64,000 nucleotides of DNA, taken from NCBI RefSeq assembly GCF_000209165.1, contig NC_009068.1, forward strand, positions 2,480,001 through 2,544,000. Direction: 5' to 3'. Below, one piece after another: positions 38,801-49,027 of the stretch (within the stretch, counting starts at the first letter, position 1; each line of letters starts with the position of its first letter). The DNA is from Scheffersomyces stipitis CBS 6054 (Eukaryota > Ascomycota > Pichiomycetes > Serinales > Debaryomycetaceae). The position numbers were made by a program, and so were the translations under genes. The notes under the pieces are model-generated. The model worked only from the letters and a program-made list of their open reading frames with translations, was not told the origin of the DNA and did no database searches.

Positions 38801-39828
38801 CTAGTCGGAACAAGAATAAGCTACCTTTGGTTGCTGAAGACTATATGGACGATGGTTGCAAGATTCAAGTTAAGATTGACATTGACGAGAAGAACGGTTC
38901 AGCTGTCTTCGATTTTTCTGGCACTTCGTTAGAATCATACTCCAACCTCAACGCACCAAAATCTATTGCATATTCGACGGTTATATATGTTTTAAGATGT
39001 TTGGTAAATTTAGAAATTCCCTTGAACCAAGGGTGTTTGGATCCTTGTACTTTGATTATTCCTGAGAACAGCTTAATAAATCCAAGTCGCTTTGCTGCTG
39101 TCTGTGCTGGTAACGGTATGACTTCACAGAGGTTAACCGATTGTCTATTCAAAGCTTTTGGTCTAACATCTGCTACTGGTGGTTGCATGAACGGAATTAA
39201 CTTTGGCACTGGCGGAGTGGATGCAAATGGTGACATGATTAAGGGTTTCGGATATACTGAAACTGTTGGCCAAGGTAGCTGTGCTGGGATAGTTGATACT
39301 GATTGTGAAAGGTATGGATTCAATGGATTCTCGGGAACACAAACTAATATGACCAACACTAAGATCACCGATCCTGAAGTCTTGGAACAAAGATACCCCT
39401 GTTTGCTTCTTCACTATGGAATTAGGAAGAACTCCGGAGGTAAAGGTAAATGGAATGGAGGGGATGGTTTGGTCAGAGAAATCAAATTTACTTCACCTGT
39501 CCATGTTTCATTGGTGACTCAACGAAGAGTATATCAACCTTGGGGTATTTATGGTGGAGAATCTGGTGCCAGTGGTAAAAATTTCTTGGGCAGAGATAGA
39601 GGTAATGATGTTATCCAATGGATTCAATTGCCATCATTGGCTGAAATTGAAATAAGAAAGGGGGACATTCTTAAGATCAAGACACCAGGCGGAGGTGGAT
39701 TTGGGAGACCAGAAGACACTGATGAATTCTGGGGAATCACGAATCTGAAAAAGCAACAATTCAAGGTCATGGCTATTAGTGAAGGGTCTCTCGGTAGCAT
39801 CAAAGAGGCCTCTAATTCATCCCAATAG
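35860..39828 (+). CDS. OXP1: ATP-dependent 5-oxoprolinase
   Basis: The enzyme opens 5-oxo-L-proline to glutamate at the cost of ATP and completes the glutathione salvage cycle in the cytosol. The 1322-residue protein fuses HyuA-like and HyuB-like halves. The N-terminal hydantoinase/oxoprolinase domain begins with FAIDRGGTFTDV-type sequence (here IAIDRGGTFTDVIYK, 11-25). HydA carries GFDMGGTSTDISRFAGEYE (about 328-346) and the following GGGSILFYRNG. HydB spans about 745-1290 and includes NPSRFAAVCAGNGMTSQRL and ends with TPGGGGFG. Length is close to S. cerevisiae Oxp1 (1286). Upstream GATA sites suggest nitrogen-source regulation together with the Dal5-like permease. A hydantoinase role is the less likely alternative. 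Confidence 0.93.
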   Translation: MTIANLTNVEIAIDRGGTFTDVIYKYREHDVENEETFKLLSVDPANYNDANIEGIRRVLEMLTHSTIARGTPLDTSIISSIRLGTTVATNALLERKGARIALVTTKGFKDLLHIGDQSRPNLFALNIVKPGVLYESVVEAEERVTMPAFTGDPTGYDAQDLVDNIHYVRGETNEVFEILQPLDTEKLTADLLLLRKEGIDSIAIVFIHGFNFQKHEKIAGSIARELGFTNVSLSHEILPVIKTVSRGQSTTVDAYLTPIVKEYINNFVSGFKTGFESHTRIEFMQSDGGLCSWNNFTGLRSLLSGPAGGVVGAAKTCYDADNQIPVIGFDMGGTSTDISRFAGEYEFSFESIIAGIKIAAPQLDINTVAAGGGSILFYRNGTFIVGPESASAHPGPACYRKGGPLTVTDANLFTGRIIPEYFPKIFGPCENLPLDYEVTKKKFEQLTETINKENPGATKTPLEIALGFLKVADFQMARPIRDLTESKGHDVSKHALASFGGAGGQHATSIAKILKIKKILIHKHSSILSAYGISLSSIVNEQQEPVSVAYNKLTASSLLDRCNKLKLKSQKELIDQGVLSKSIDYEVFFNMSYKGSDTRIMIKQEKDQDFLQSFYTRHQLEFAFNDFEKLVLVTDIRVRATGSTSVQTEERSPYKDYDSINKIEVDSDLVQKSTDVHFDQGTLSTKVFFLQTLPIGSVLTGPALVLDSTQTIVVSPDATATILPRHVVIDIHTEEKHFISTDYVDPIQLSIFANRFMSIADDMSRTLQKISVSANIKERLDYSCALFDNKGNLAANAPNVPVHLGSMSTAIKYQLQHWKDDLQEGDILCTNSPSVGGTHLPDLTVISPVFIDGVIQFVVAARAHHSEIGGSAPGSSSSYARDIYEEGANIEAWKIVSNGKFDYQGLQKHFVDVPRSHGVSGTRNIDDNISDLKAQIASNQRGINLLKDLFEEYGTETVLFYMKNVKKSAELAVRDFLKNYASRNKNKLPLVAEDYMDDGCKIQVKIDIDEKNGSAVFDFSGTSLESYSNLNAPKSIAYSTVIYVLRCLVNLEIPLNQGCLDPCTLIIPENSLINPSRFAAVCAGNGMTSQRLTDCLFKAFGLTSATGGCMNGINFGTGGVDANGDMIKGFGYTETVGQGSCAGIVDTDCERYGFNGFSGTQTNMTNTKITDPEVLEQRYPCLLLHYGIRKNSGGKGKWNGGDGLVREIKFTSPVHVSLVTQRRVYQPWGIYGGESGASGKNFLGRDRGNDVIQWIQLPSLAEIEIRKGDILKIKTPGGGGFGRPEDTDEFWGITNLKKQQFKVMAISEGSLGSIKEASNSSQ

Positions 39829-40511
39829 GCTATTCTTTCAATGATACATTTTTTAAACAGTAATTGTAGATTGTCAACCATTAAATAACATGTAAATTAC
39901 TTTGAAGTTCCATTTGCTAATGAAAACAAGGGTATAATTATAACTTCTGGGGCAGGCAATTCTGGAATCGATATGGGTGCAAATTGTAGAAAAAAGCTCT
40001 GTATTTCATTCAATTGGTAGCGCGAAGGCTGATATGGATTTACATTCTTTATGGAGCAGACAGGGTTACACCACGTATCAAGGGCAATGAAATTCTGCAG
40101 CGAACCAAATTCAGCAAACTGTTTGCTCTTTCTAATAGATTACAATAATTTAGGAGTTGTGTGATATTACAACTACATACGACTAAAGAGTTTACCGTAA
40201 AAGATGCAGTGTATTAGCAATACCAATGATATAAAATGACGTGTCGTAAAACTATAATTTACATGAGAAGGAATAAATATGAAAAGAAAGACTCAGAAGT
40301 AGTAGCATGGAACGATCTGAGAAGATACACCTAACTCCAAGAAATATATGACTTCAAGAATAGGGAGACATCCCTCTTCAATAGGCAATATCTAAAAGAC
40401 AATACCTGGAAAGTTTGATCGACAATTCAATTCAAATCGTGATTGTTTCTTCTCGAGATTGTTTCTTAGGTTTTATGTAACTTTTCAGATCTTTATGAGT
40501 TTGGATATCGC
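39829..40511. other. Convergent 3' region of OXP1 and the complex I subunit gene
   Basis: This AT-rich spacer sits between converging genes. I see no open frame or RNA gene worth calling. Confidence 0.5.
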
Positions 40512-40793
40512 TTATTTCTTCACCAAGTCCAAGTTCTCATAAATAGAACCTGATGCCTTGAATAATTCCTGGGCAGTGACCCCGCTCTTGGTCTGTTCAT
40601 TTTCTTTCAACTGCTGCAACATGAGTCTGGTTCTTTCTCTTTCCTTGTAACCGTGCAAGCATTCAAAGTAGTCATCGAATTGTGGTGTGCATTCCTTCTT
40701 GGTAGTAGTATCAGCCGAGGTGTAGCAGGAAACCAAGGTTTGGAATTCGTAGAAGCACTTTCTCGTTCCGCCGGATCTGGAGTATGGTTGCAT
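40512..40793 (-). CDS. Complex I accessory subunit, NDUFS5/15-kDa type (twin CX9C)
   Basis: This small subunit of mitochondrial NADH:ubiquinone oxidoreductase sits on the intermembrane-space side and is imported by the Mia40 disulfide relay. The 93-residue protein has two CX9C motifs, Cys13-Cys23 (CFYEFQTLVSC) and Cys35-Cys45 (CTPQFDDYFEC), followed by LHGYKERERTR, which is typical of NDUFS5. Its presence implies a proton-pumping complex I, absent from Saccharomyces but usual in CTG-clade yeasts. The alternative is another twin-CX9C protein, but the motif spacing and the KERERTR block favour NDUFS5. Confidence 0.82.
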   Translation of the reverse strand: MQPYSRSGGTRKCFYEFQTLVSCYTSADTTTKKECTPQFDDYFECLHGYKERERTRLMLQQLKENEQTKSGVTAQELFKASGSIYENLDLVKK

Positions 40794-41192
40794 CGTGTGG
40801 TAGATAGCAGTGGTTGGACAGCAGCTGTAGAATCCCTAATTCATTATTCTTCTCTATGATTACTGGTCTCGTTTTTCGGTGCGCTTATTGGACATCCATT
40901 TTTGAGTTTGTGCACGACCTGAAAAACTGGGTTGCAACTTTGGAATGGCTGCGATTATTTTAAGCTGAATATACTAGTACAATTACTTTTGCAATCTATA
41001 TATGTGTATCTCATAGGTGGACATCTAAACAGATTGTATTAGTGATAAATATCCGTGAGACTATTTATGGACTTAATAATATTAAGTACATGATCTATTT
41101 CTTGCATCTTTCTAGATGACAACTTCAAATATACGACAGAGTAGACTGTTGGCTAAAACAGACTCTAATAGTACATGTCTAATGTTATAAAT
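40794..41192. other. Spacer between complex I subunit start and CFT2 stop
   Basis: This contains the complex I subunit promoter and CFT2 3' end. No other feature is recognised. Confidence 0.5.
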
Positions 41193-44027
41193 CTATACAT
41201 ATGCCAACATCTCACGGATGCAATCCTTGACTACATAGTAAAGCGGACCCACGTTGCCTTCAATGACTATGTCACCAGTATCGTCTGTATCAACAGCACC
41301 ATACGCAACCTTCCGGATAGCCAACTTGTCGTTGACTACAAGTGTACCTTCACTTTTAAACTCGGCATTCAAATTCTTGCTCACCAACTTCTTTTTCAAG
41401 TCGGGTAGAGCAATGTTACCAATAGCCAATTTGGGACCAGACGACAATAGAAGGGAGTTTTTGACATCTTCAGCAACTGCAGCCTGTCTTCTGATAAAGT
41501 CTTCCTTCTTAACTTTCTTCAACGTAAAGAGTGTAGACGAGTTGATATAGTCACCAACTTCTCTGTGTCTCTTCTTCAGCAAGTCCTGGTTATGGATTTC
41601 TAGCTCACCGTACAATTGAGCCACACGGTAATTGCCATCGATACTCTGCCACTTCAAGTCTTCGATGATATTGTCATCTAAATTAACTTCGAAGTTACTG
41701 AGTGATATTCCTCCAGCATCACTATCTGTACCGATCTTTATTGTCTCTTTGCTATTCACTACCAAAATATTCATTTTATTCCCAGCGCCATATGAGACAA
41801 ACCCTGAAAGTCCACTTCTAATGCTCGACAACGACATGTACCTCGAAGAGTTGTAGACGTTCTTCTTGGTATCTTCCTGCTTCTGATCTTCTTGCTGACT
41901 ACTGAAAAATGATTGCACTCCTATCAATCCATTGTACTCGGCATTGTTCAGCTCGTCCGTAGTAAAATCAGGCAACAACAAGAGGTTGCTAGGCTTCAAC
42001 GACGAAACAATTACACCTAAGGAACGAATATCTACCAATCCAGATAGGTCTACAAATGACAACCCACATCTTACCTTCAATTGTTGATTGGTATTAGAGT
42101 AGGTAGATGCTGCCCCAAGCGGCACTCTCCTTCTAGGCGCAAACAATGTGTCGAGATACTTTTCCAACAACTGGTTATTCAACAATTCTTGAGGAGTCAA
42201 TTTACTGATCTGATGTCTTTGGGATTTCTTTCCATTATACCTTCCACCATCTTCATAGTCGTCGTTGAACTTTCTTCTGTCGTTCTGTTCAAATTTCTTC
42301 TTTCCTTCCAAAATAATCTTGTTGTTGTTTACTTCGTCCGTCTTTTGGAAGTCCTTGACGTCAATGACTTCACCGTAGTCATCAAACTTCTGCTTGTGGG
42401 TGTTTATGAAATAAGGAAACATAGCTTGTCTAGGTTTCAACTTGTATGTAATTTTCAAATCAAGTGGCCTATTCTCTTCCAAACTTTGTTTTATATGATC
42501 GGTTATAAAGGCTTCATGTGCTGCAAGCTCATCGGCTACACTCGGGCCAGAAGCAACGGTCGAAGCAACTACAGTGGTAGTTTCAGTTGTTTCCGAAACC
42601 TTTGTTTCTTCGTCTGATGAATTGCCATCTTCGTCTTCTGAAGAGTCTTCTTCACCTACCAAGTCAGAATTCAACAAATTCTGATTCTTTCTGTCTCTCA
42701 CTTTGGCAAGCAACTTTTCCTTTCTGCGAACAGCTATTCTCTCTTGGAAATCCGTTAGTGCTGTTCCCAGCAAATTTTCTTCACGAGTCCAGTCGTCAAT
42801 GGAGAATACACGTTCCAAAGGCACTGCTACTCCGTCTTCTACTTTTCCTCCCAATTTCTGTTTCGTTAAAGAATGCCACTCCTTGTACAAAACGGTATTT
42901 AAGGTCTCGTCTACACCGAAAAGAGACTTTTCCGTCAAAAGAATTGTACTTTTTTCATCCTGACACAAGTACTGGAACGCTTCTGCGGACAACTCACCGT
43001 TACGCAAATCTATACCTGAACAAAATACAATCTTTGGTCCACTCAATTGGATTAACTCTTCTGGAGACAACAAGAGATCCACCTTCGACGGATCAAATGG
43101 AAGGTTCTTGTAGTTAGTTGAGCTTTCTGCCTCTTCCCATTGAGATTGTACACTGGATGACATCCAATCGATTAGATTTGATGCATAGCTCAACACCTTT
43201 GTACCGGAGTAAGATAAGAAGTACACCGGTATAGGTGCTCCTTGCAAGTGTTCATCAATGAGATGGAAAAGCTCAAGGAATCGTCCAGAAAGCGATGTAG
43301 GGATTACAGCAGCTCCACCATTGGCTAAAGTGGCATCCACTAATTGTAAGAACTTTTCAGTTCTCTTCTTGTGAGACATGACAGAACCCATATCTGTACT
43401 AGTAATGAAAGCAGTAGGACGAAGCAATTGTGAGAGTGGATTTCCACTCGATGATGACAAGAATGATGCTCCATTAAGGAAGGAGTCCTTGGAATGGTTC
43501 CAAGCTGGAGCGTAAATCACTCTATCCGACCGTTTGGTGATGAGCCAGAACGTACCTCCTAATGTATGGCCAGCATTGTATGGAGTGATGACAACCTTGT
43601 TGTCAAACACGTTGAGGATCTGGAGATACTTCAATAACGAAATTTTGTCAAACCATTCGTCGACTTCGTCTAGCTCAAGAAGCGCAGTATTAAGTGGACC
43701 TAACATCCCATTGGCTCGATAGAACTCTACAGTAGACAATCTGCCTAGTTGGTTTACAGGTAAGGTAGAATACACCTGGATATTTGCCATAAGATTTGGA
43801 AACTTCAAACACATCAACACATAACCACTTATGAACTCAGGGGTCGAATGCGATAGCAAAATGATATTTGTGTTCCGCAAATGCTGCTCCATGAACATAA
43901 CAGAATTCACATCTTTCCCATTCCACGATGGATCTGCTAGCACCCGGAACTCATTGTCAAAGGACAAGAGAGCTGCCCGGAACGAAAAGTCCGAAGCAGA
44001 TGGCGTGAGAAGCGTAAACGTAAACAT
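41193..44027 (-). CDS. CFT2: Cleavage and polyadenylation factor subunit Cft2 (CPSF100 type)
   Basis: Cft2/Ydh1 is the catalytically inactive metallo-beta-lactamase/beta-CASP partner in the mRNA 3'-end processing complex. The 944-residue protein opens with MFTFTLLTPSASDFSFRAAL and LADPSWNG. The motif 2 position reads LLSHSTPEFISGYVLMCLKFP (HSTPE in place of the HxHxDH zinc ligands), as in CPSF100. GHTLGGTFWLITKRSDRVIYAP and a beta-CASP segment (about 230-400) follow. A long acidic/Lys-rich insert and a C-terminal domain complete it. S. cerevisiae Cft2 is 859 residues; the insert explains the difference. Confidence 0.94.
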   Translation of the reverse strand: MFTFTLLTPSASDFSFRAALLSFDNEFRVLADPSWNGKDVNSVMFMEQHLRNTNIILLSHSTPEFISGYVLMCLKFPNLMANIQVYSTLPVNQLGRLSTVEFYRANGMLGPLNTALLELDEVDEWFDKISLLKYLQILNVFDNKVVITPYNAGHTLGGTFWLITKRSDRVIYAPAWNHSKDSFLNGASFLSSSSGNPLSQLLRPTAFITSTDMGSVMSHKKRTEKFLQLVDATLANGGAAVIPTSLSGRFLELFHLIDEHLQGAPIPVYFLSYSGTKVLSYASNLIDWMSSSVQSQWEEAESSTNYKNLPFDPSKVDLLLSPEELIQLSGPKIVFCSGIDLRNGELSAEAFQYLCQDEKSTILLTEKSLFGVDETLNTVLYKEWHSLTKQKLGGKVEDGVAVPLERVFSIDDWTREENLLGTALTDFQERIAVRRKEKLLAKVRDRKNQNLLNSDLVGEEDSSEDEDGNSSDEETKVSETTETTTVVASTVASGPSVADELAAHEAFITDHIKQSLEENRPLDLKITYKLKPRQAMFPYFINTHKQKFDDYGEVIDVKDFQKTDEVNNNKIILEGKKKFEQNDRRKFNDDYEDGGRYNGKKSQRHQISKLTPQELLNNQLLEKYLDTLFAPRRRVPLGAASTYSNTNQQLKVRCGLSFVDLSGLVDIRSLGVIVSSLKPSNLLLLPDFTTDELNNAEYNGLIGVQSFFSSQQEDQKQEDTKKNVYNSSRYMSLSSIRSGLSGFVSYGAGNKMNILVVNSKETIKIGTDSDAGGISLSNFEVNLDDNIIEDLKWQSIDGNYRVAQLYGELEIHNQDLLKKRHREVGDYINSSTLFTLKKVKKEDFIRRQAAVAEDVKNSLLLSSGPKLAIGNIALPDLKKKLVSKNLNAEFKSEGTLVVNDKLAIRKVAYGAVDTDDTGDIVIEGNVGPLYYVVKDCIREMLAYV

Positions 44028-44485
44028 CTACGGCGTATCACTGAATGCTAGAAAAAAGATGAAGAGAAAAGGTAATATGGAAGATAATCATGTTCCGGAG
44101 ATTCATTAAAGTATGTAGAATTATAGTGCTGAAATTGCGTATGGATTTTTCAGTCACATGACCTAACAACCAGAAATTGTGAAAAGCTTCGATTTCATTA
44201 ATACCTGTATCCGCTATTTGGAGCACTTTTTTCTTTACATCTACTATTTAGTATACTTGTACGGTTTTCTACACTTCTTTGAATATTTTCCTCTATTTAT
44301 CTATTTTCTCCTATACATTTCTCAGCAATTCCTTTTCCTCTACGTTTTCTACAACTCTTTTTCATTAACATATGCATTATTCTAAAGTACAAGTTCAAAC
44401 AAAATATGGATTATCATGTAATCCCAGAAGAGTGTCTCTTCCTTGCGAATATCAAATGTAATACTAATACGGATCACGAAACGCC
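44028..44485. other. CFT2 upstream region and P4-ATPase 3' region
   Basis: The part from 44240 to 44380 is strongly pyrimidine-rich on the plus strand (TTT/CTC tracts) and carries only short chance frames. No gene is called. Confidence 0.5.
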
Positions 44486-47400
44486 TTAGCGTGTAAAATT
44501 TATGCTATTTCTGTGGTGATAGGACAATAAAGTCTCTGCCTGGGTCAAACCAGGAAGTTCTTGAGTGGTGTTGATTCTTTCCAAAGAGTTTCTAGATGTG
44601 TGATATTCACCACTGTTGATCATCTGTTGCCTCAATTGGTTGATATCGATAGGTTTTCTGAACTGATCGTTGATCGTCTGTCTTCTGCTTCTTGCATTGA
44701 TAGTGTTTTTTCTAGATCTGTTGATGGTGGCTGCTCTCTTGATGGTACCGAATGTCTTCGTGATTGGGTTATGTGATGGCTCTTCCACGTACTCGGGATG
44801 TTCTACGAGATTTTGTTCTTCCAACTTCTCCAAAAGCGATGGGTCCTTTTCCATAAGCTCGGTGATCAATCTGCGTCTCTCGATATCTTCAAGGTCAGTT
44901 GGATCGTAACCTTGAGGATAATCGTCGTATTCTCCGGCACGAGCTCTTTCTCTGATGATATCGATGTCTCTTGGTGTAAAGTTTCTCTTCAAAAAATCGT
45001 AGGTGAATCTTGGAATAAGACAAACGACTACACCAATGAACATACAACACCAACAACCTAATGTTCCAAGCACTTGAGAACCGGCCTTGTAGAATTCACC
45101 AGCAAATACACGAGCACTCCAGACACCAGTCCAGAAGAACACAACCAAAACAGATAAAGCATCGATCAACAACGTCAACCAATCCCATCTATACTGTTGC
45201 AACAACACATATACGTTACAGGCGGTGACAGAAATGACGACACAGACTACACCCATCCAAAATCTGTGATCAATAGTTAAGCCTTGGGGATTCTGGAAAC
45301 TTACGTAGAACAACAAGTAGGGGAAGAAGAAAGACACAACAGACTGATAGAGGCCGTCAAACATGTACCAGGCAAACTTATACTGCGACCATTCTAAACT
45401 CAAGATACCACTTCTGTACAACTGTGGAACCAACAAGGAAACAGTGTCAGAGACATCTTGATCTAAAACAGCCAAACAGATAACTGGTAAGGAAGTAAAT
45501 GCCAAGTTGTAGAACATCAAGAATGTGTACTCGTAAAGGTACGAACCATCAAAGTTGTTATAGATACCAAACCAGAAACATGTCAATGTGAAAACCACGT
45601 TCTTGTAGAAGAAACAGGGTACCATTTCAGCCAATCTCTTGTATGACCATCTACCGTGAACAAGTAACAATCTTGTCAAGAATCTAAACTGACCAATGGC
45701 ATAGTCCGAGGACATAACTGCTTGTCTACCTTCTTCACCCGCAATACCCACGCCTACATTAGAAGCCTGGATCATGGCTACATCGTTGGCACCATCACCA
45801 ATAGCCAAAGTCATAACTTCCAATTCGGACTTCACCATTTTGACGACTTCAGCCTTCTGTGATGGAGAAACACGACAACAAATTACAGACTTACACTTCT
45901 TTCCCAATAACAAGAACTTCTGCTTCAACTTCCTGACAGATTCACTGGGATGTTCTGACAAGTCTTTGAACACAGAGTTCAAGGCAGCACCATCAATGAC
46001 AACAGCATAGTTAGGTGAAGGTGCAGAATGGTCCTTCTTAGCTTCGGCAATCAAACGATCTACTTCTTGTGGCGTGTCATTACCCGCAAGCATACCAAAA
46101 TTCTCCTGTAAATGTCTGGTTATCAAGGAATCTACGTATTCAACATTGTCCAAATCATTTTCTTCTGGTCTTACAACTAGAAGTTTCATCTGGTTCTCCA
46201 ACAAATTACACGAGAAACCAATGTTGATGGCAGTTTCAATTCTGTCACCAGTCAAAACCCACAACTTGATACCGGCTTGTCCCAAGATCGAAATCGAATC
46301 TGGTACACCTGCTTGCAATCTGTCTTCAATAGCAGTACCACCTAATAAGGTAAGGTTTTGTTCTAACTCTTCATCCAATTGCTCGATAATCTGATCACGG
46401 CTATCATCAATAGAAGCGTAGGCTTCCTTATAACGACTTGACCAATCGTAGTACATCTTAGGATCCAATTCCTTTTGTGCAATACACAAAGTTCTCAAAC
46501 CCTCTTTGGCGTAATCTTCCAAATGCAAAGCCGTCTTAGAAATCACTTCATCCGAGTTTCTATTTGGGTCCAATCTCAGGAAGATGACATTGTCAGCACC
46601 CTTACAAATCAAAAGAAGCTTACCCTGTGGAGTTTTGATGATGCAGGACATTCTTTTTCTTGCAGATGTAAAGGGAATGATATCCATCAATTGATATTCC
46701 TGGGAATCACCGTATATCTTGAGAATCAAAGACTTTCTCAATCTTTCCTTGAACACAATCCCCAAATCACGAGCTACAGCGACCAAGGCAGCTTCATCGG
46801 GCGACTCGGCCTTGAAGTCTCTTAATTCGGGGTCTTCTTCATCTTGTTCAGTTACAACAGTATGACAAAGTGCGATTGCCAACATAAACGTTTCGTTAGC
46901 CAACTTTTGTTGATCATTGTGATCTTGAACTAACATCGTATCTTTGACATAGTCATTAGATACAAAAGTCACCAAATTCTCTCTCAACTGATCGTTGCCA
47001 GCGAAACCCTCCAAGTTCTGAATCATGGCTTCCTTGTCCTTAGCTATACGCCTCTTCCATTTATCGCTTTCAACTACAATGTCAACACCGTTTCTCTTGT
47101 CTAACCCTTGCTTAGCTTCAGTATATGCTAAACCATAAGACTTACCATTGATAGTACACTTCTTGAACTCCATAACATTTTGGGTCAAAGTACCAGTCTT
47201 ATCACTGAAGATGTATTCTATTTGACCCAAATCATCGGAGATGTTCCAAGTCTTAGGTATACAAGGGAAATCTAACTTGCCGTAGTACATCTTAACATCC
47301 GAGAAAATAAAGAAAGCCTGCAAGGTTTTGATGATTTCAACCGAAATATACAAGGAAATGGGCACCAAAGCCTGGTAGATAATCAAAGTAACGAAGAAGG

Positions 47401-49027
47401 CAAGAATACCGTTGATAGCTGGCGTACTACCATATGGTTCCATTTCAAAGTACAAACGAGAAACTTCGGTCTTTGTGTAGAACAAACCGTTAACCAAACC
47501 TGATATAAAACATAAGATGAACAACAAGGCAAAGTTGATAATAACAGATAAGTTTAACTGACGAGAAATACGCGACTTTTTGGTAGGTGTTATACCCGAG
47601 TTCAACATGATCTTGGATTCAGCACCAGTGTAGACTACGAGACCAAGAACCCACTTAGTGTTTCTCAAGGTACAGCCTCTAAGCAAGACCTGGTCATTGT
47701 TGATAGCTTCCGTCTCGTCTATGTTAACCAAAACATGGTTCTCATCGTAATTCTCATAGTGAATGGTACCTTTGAAAGTATACAAGCTTGGATTTGGAGG
47801 ATCGCATTCCAACCAGAATTTTGAATCACCCAAATCGTCAGAATGCTTGAGATTCTCAGCACCTCCACAATGTAAGCAATTCTTTGTTTTCAAGTTGGTT
47901 TCACCGTCCAAGTTTTTTGTTTCAATGTAACAATTGCCTTCCGCATCGGAAGTGGACAAGATCACCACATCAGCAGGTACTTCTTCGTTAGCTCTGATTC
48001 TGATGATGTCCCCTACACCTACATCCTTCCATCTTCTGTTCTTAAAGTTGGCGTGGGTTGTATTGTTGGCATTGGCCTTCTGAAGAACAGGATTGAGTAG
48101 GGAATTGGCATGGGCTATAGAGGGTGCGTGAGCAGATCGGCCTGATGCGAGAGACTTGCGCACTCTATTCGTAGAGGTGTTTTCTACTTCTGAATGGTAA
48201 GAGTATTCAGAGACAATGGTAGAAACTCTGTGAAGAGCATTTTCTTGGTTTTGCGATTCTTGCCTGATATACTCCTTCTTCGCTTCTCTTTTTGAAAACG
48301 TCATAATCCATGCCCACTTGATTCCTCTGAAGGTCTTTCTCGTTCCTCTGGAACATGCCTTCTTGAATCGTCTCCAGGGCCCTACGTAGTTTCGCAAGAC
48401 GTTGGGGTTATCCAAATTGTTGAGCAAGTGAATAGGTGAATTGTTCAAGTCTGAGTCACTCGTGCCTCTTCTGTAGTCTTCAAATGCATCCTTTAGAGCA
48501 GTGATAGATACAATGACAATCAAGGGTACAGCAGCGAGACCGGGAGAGGCCACACCAAAGATCTGAAACGCCCCCAAGATCACTAAAACAAGGAAATAAA
48601 AGTTGGCCACATTTGTAAACTGGAAAAGGATGTTCTTGGGCAAGAAAGATAAGGGTGTGTACTTGGTGGTTCTGATTTTGTTACGGGGGTAGTCTATTAT
48701 GGGATGGCCATGGTCGTCTTTCATATCGTCTGGTAGTGGGTAGTTGACGTACACCTTTCTTGGAATATTGTTGTAGATGTCTTGAAGATAGTCTGGACGG
48801 TCCCCCAAGCCTCTGTTATAGAGGAAGCGTTCGAATCTGGCTCTCAACGAAGGAGGACGAGCTGAGAGCAAATCGCGGGGACAGCTCCTTATTTGAGCTG
48901 TCGGAGGAGGTGATCCCTTATTAAGGCTAGAATTTTTGGATACATTGTTGTTTGAAGAAGACGACGGCTCCTTTTCGCCTATTATCTGGGATCCTTCTTT
49001 AGCTGACGAGCTGGACGATTGAGTCAT
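44486..49027 (-). CDS. DNF1: Plasma-membrane phospholipid flippase, P4-ATPase of the Dnf1/Dnf2 type
   Basis: Dnf1/2 flip phosphatidylcholine, phosphatidylethanolamine and lyso-lipids to the cytosolic leaflet, with Lem3 as partner. The 1513-residue protein shows the order N-tail, RKVYVNYPLPDDM (about 91-103), NKIRTTKYTPLSFLPKNILFQF, and ten predicted membrane segments. GEVPAD-like NEEVPADVVILSTSD is the actuator region. LDGETNLK, the P-type signature DKTGTLTQN (Asp near 607), ALCHTVV, SPDEAALV and GDGANDVAMIQ follow. The long soluble N-terminus and the YDDYPQGYDPTD/ITELMEKDPSLL tail match Dnf1/2 rather than Drs2, Dnf3 or Neo1. The choice between Dnf1 and Dnf2 names is arbitrary. Confidence 0.93.
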   Translation of the reverse strand: MTQSSSSSAKEGSQIIGEKEPSSSSNNNVSKNSSLNKGSPPPTAQIRSCPRDLLSARPPSLRARFERFLYNRGLGDRPDYLQDIYNNIPRKVYVNYPLPDDMKDDHGHPIIDYPRNKIRTTKYTPLSFLPKNILFQFTNVANFYFLVLVILGAFQIFGVASPGLAAVPLIVIVSITALKDAFEDYRRGTSDSDLNNSPIHLLNNLDNPNVLRNYVGPWRRFKKACSRGTRKTFRGIKWAWIMTFSKREAKKEYIRQESQNQENALHRVSTIVSEYSYHSEVENTSTNRVRKSLASGRSAHAPSIAHANSLLNPVLQKANANNTTHANFKNRRWKDVGVGDIIRIRANEEVPADVVILSTSDAEGNCYIETKNLDGETNLKTKNCLHCGGAENLKHSDDLGDSKFWLECDPPNPSLYTFKGTIHYENYDENHVLVNIDETEAINNDQVLLRGCTLRNTKWVLGLVVYTGAESKIMLNSGITPTKKSRISRQLNLSVIINFALLFILCFISGLVNGLFYTKTEVSRLYFEMEPYGSTPAINGILAFFVTLIIYQALVPISLYISVEIIKTLQAFFIFSDVKMYYGKLDFPCIPKTWNISDDLGQIEYIFSDKTGTLTQNVMEFKKCTINGKSYGLAYTEAKQGLDKRNGVDIVVESDKWKRRIAKDKEAMIQNLEGFAGNDQLRENLVTFVSNDYVKDTMLVQDHNDQQKLANETFMLAIALCHTVVTEQDEEDPELRDFKAESPDEAALVAVARDLGIVFKERLRKSLILKIYGDSQEYQLMDIIPFTSARKRMSCIIKTPQGKLLLICKGADNVIFLRLDPNRNSDEVISKTALHLEDYAKEGLRTLCIAQKELDPKMYYDWSSRYKEAYASIDDSRDQIIEQLDEELEQNLTLLGGTAIEDRLQAGVPDSISILGQAGIKLWVLTGDRIETAINIGFSCNLLENQMKLLVVRPEENDLDNVEYVDSLITRHLQENFGMLAGNDTPQEVDRLIAEAKKDHSAPSPNYAVVIDGAALNSVFKDLSEHPSESVRKLKQKFLLLGKKCKSVICCRVSPSQKAEVVKMVKSELEVMTLAIGDGANDVAMIQASNVGVGIAGEEGRQAVMSSDYAIGQFRFLTRLLLVHGRWSYKRLAEMVPCFFYKNVVFTLTCFWFGIYNNFDGSYLYEYTFLMFYNLAFTSLPVICLAVLDQDVSDTVSLLVPQLYRSGILSLEWSQYKFAWYMFDGLYQSVVSFFFPYLLFYVSFQNPQGLTIDHRFWMGVVCVVISVTACNVYVLLQQYRWDWLTLLIDALSVLVVFFWTGVWSARVFAGEFYKAGSQVLGTLGCWCCMFIGVVVCLIPRFTYDFLKRNFTPRDIDIIRERARAGEYDDYPQGYDPTDLEDIERRRLITELMEKDPSLLEKLEEQNLVEHPEYVEEPSHNPITKTFGTIKRAATINRSRKNTINARSRRQTINDQFRKPIDINQLRQQMINSGEYHTSRNSLERINTTQELPGLTQAETLLSYHHRNSINFTR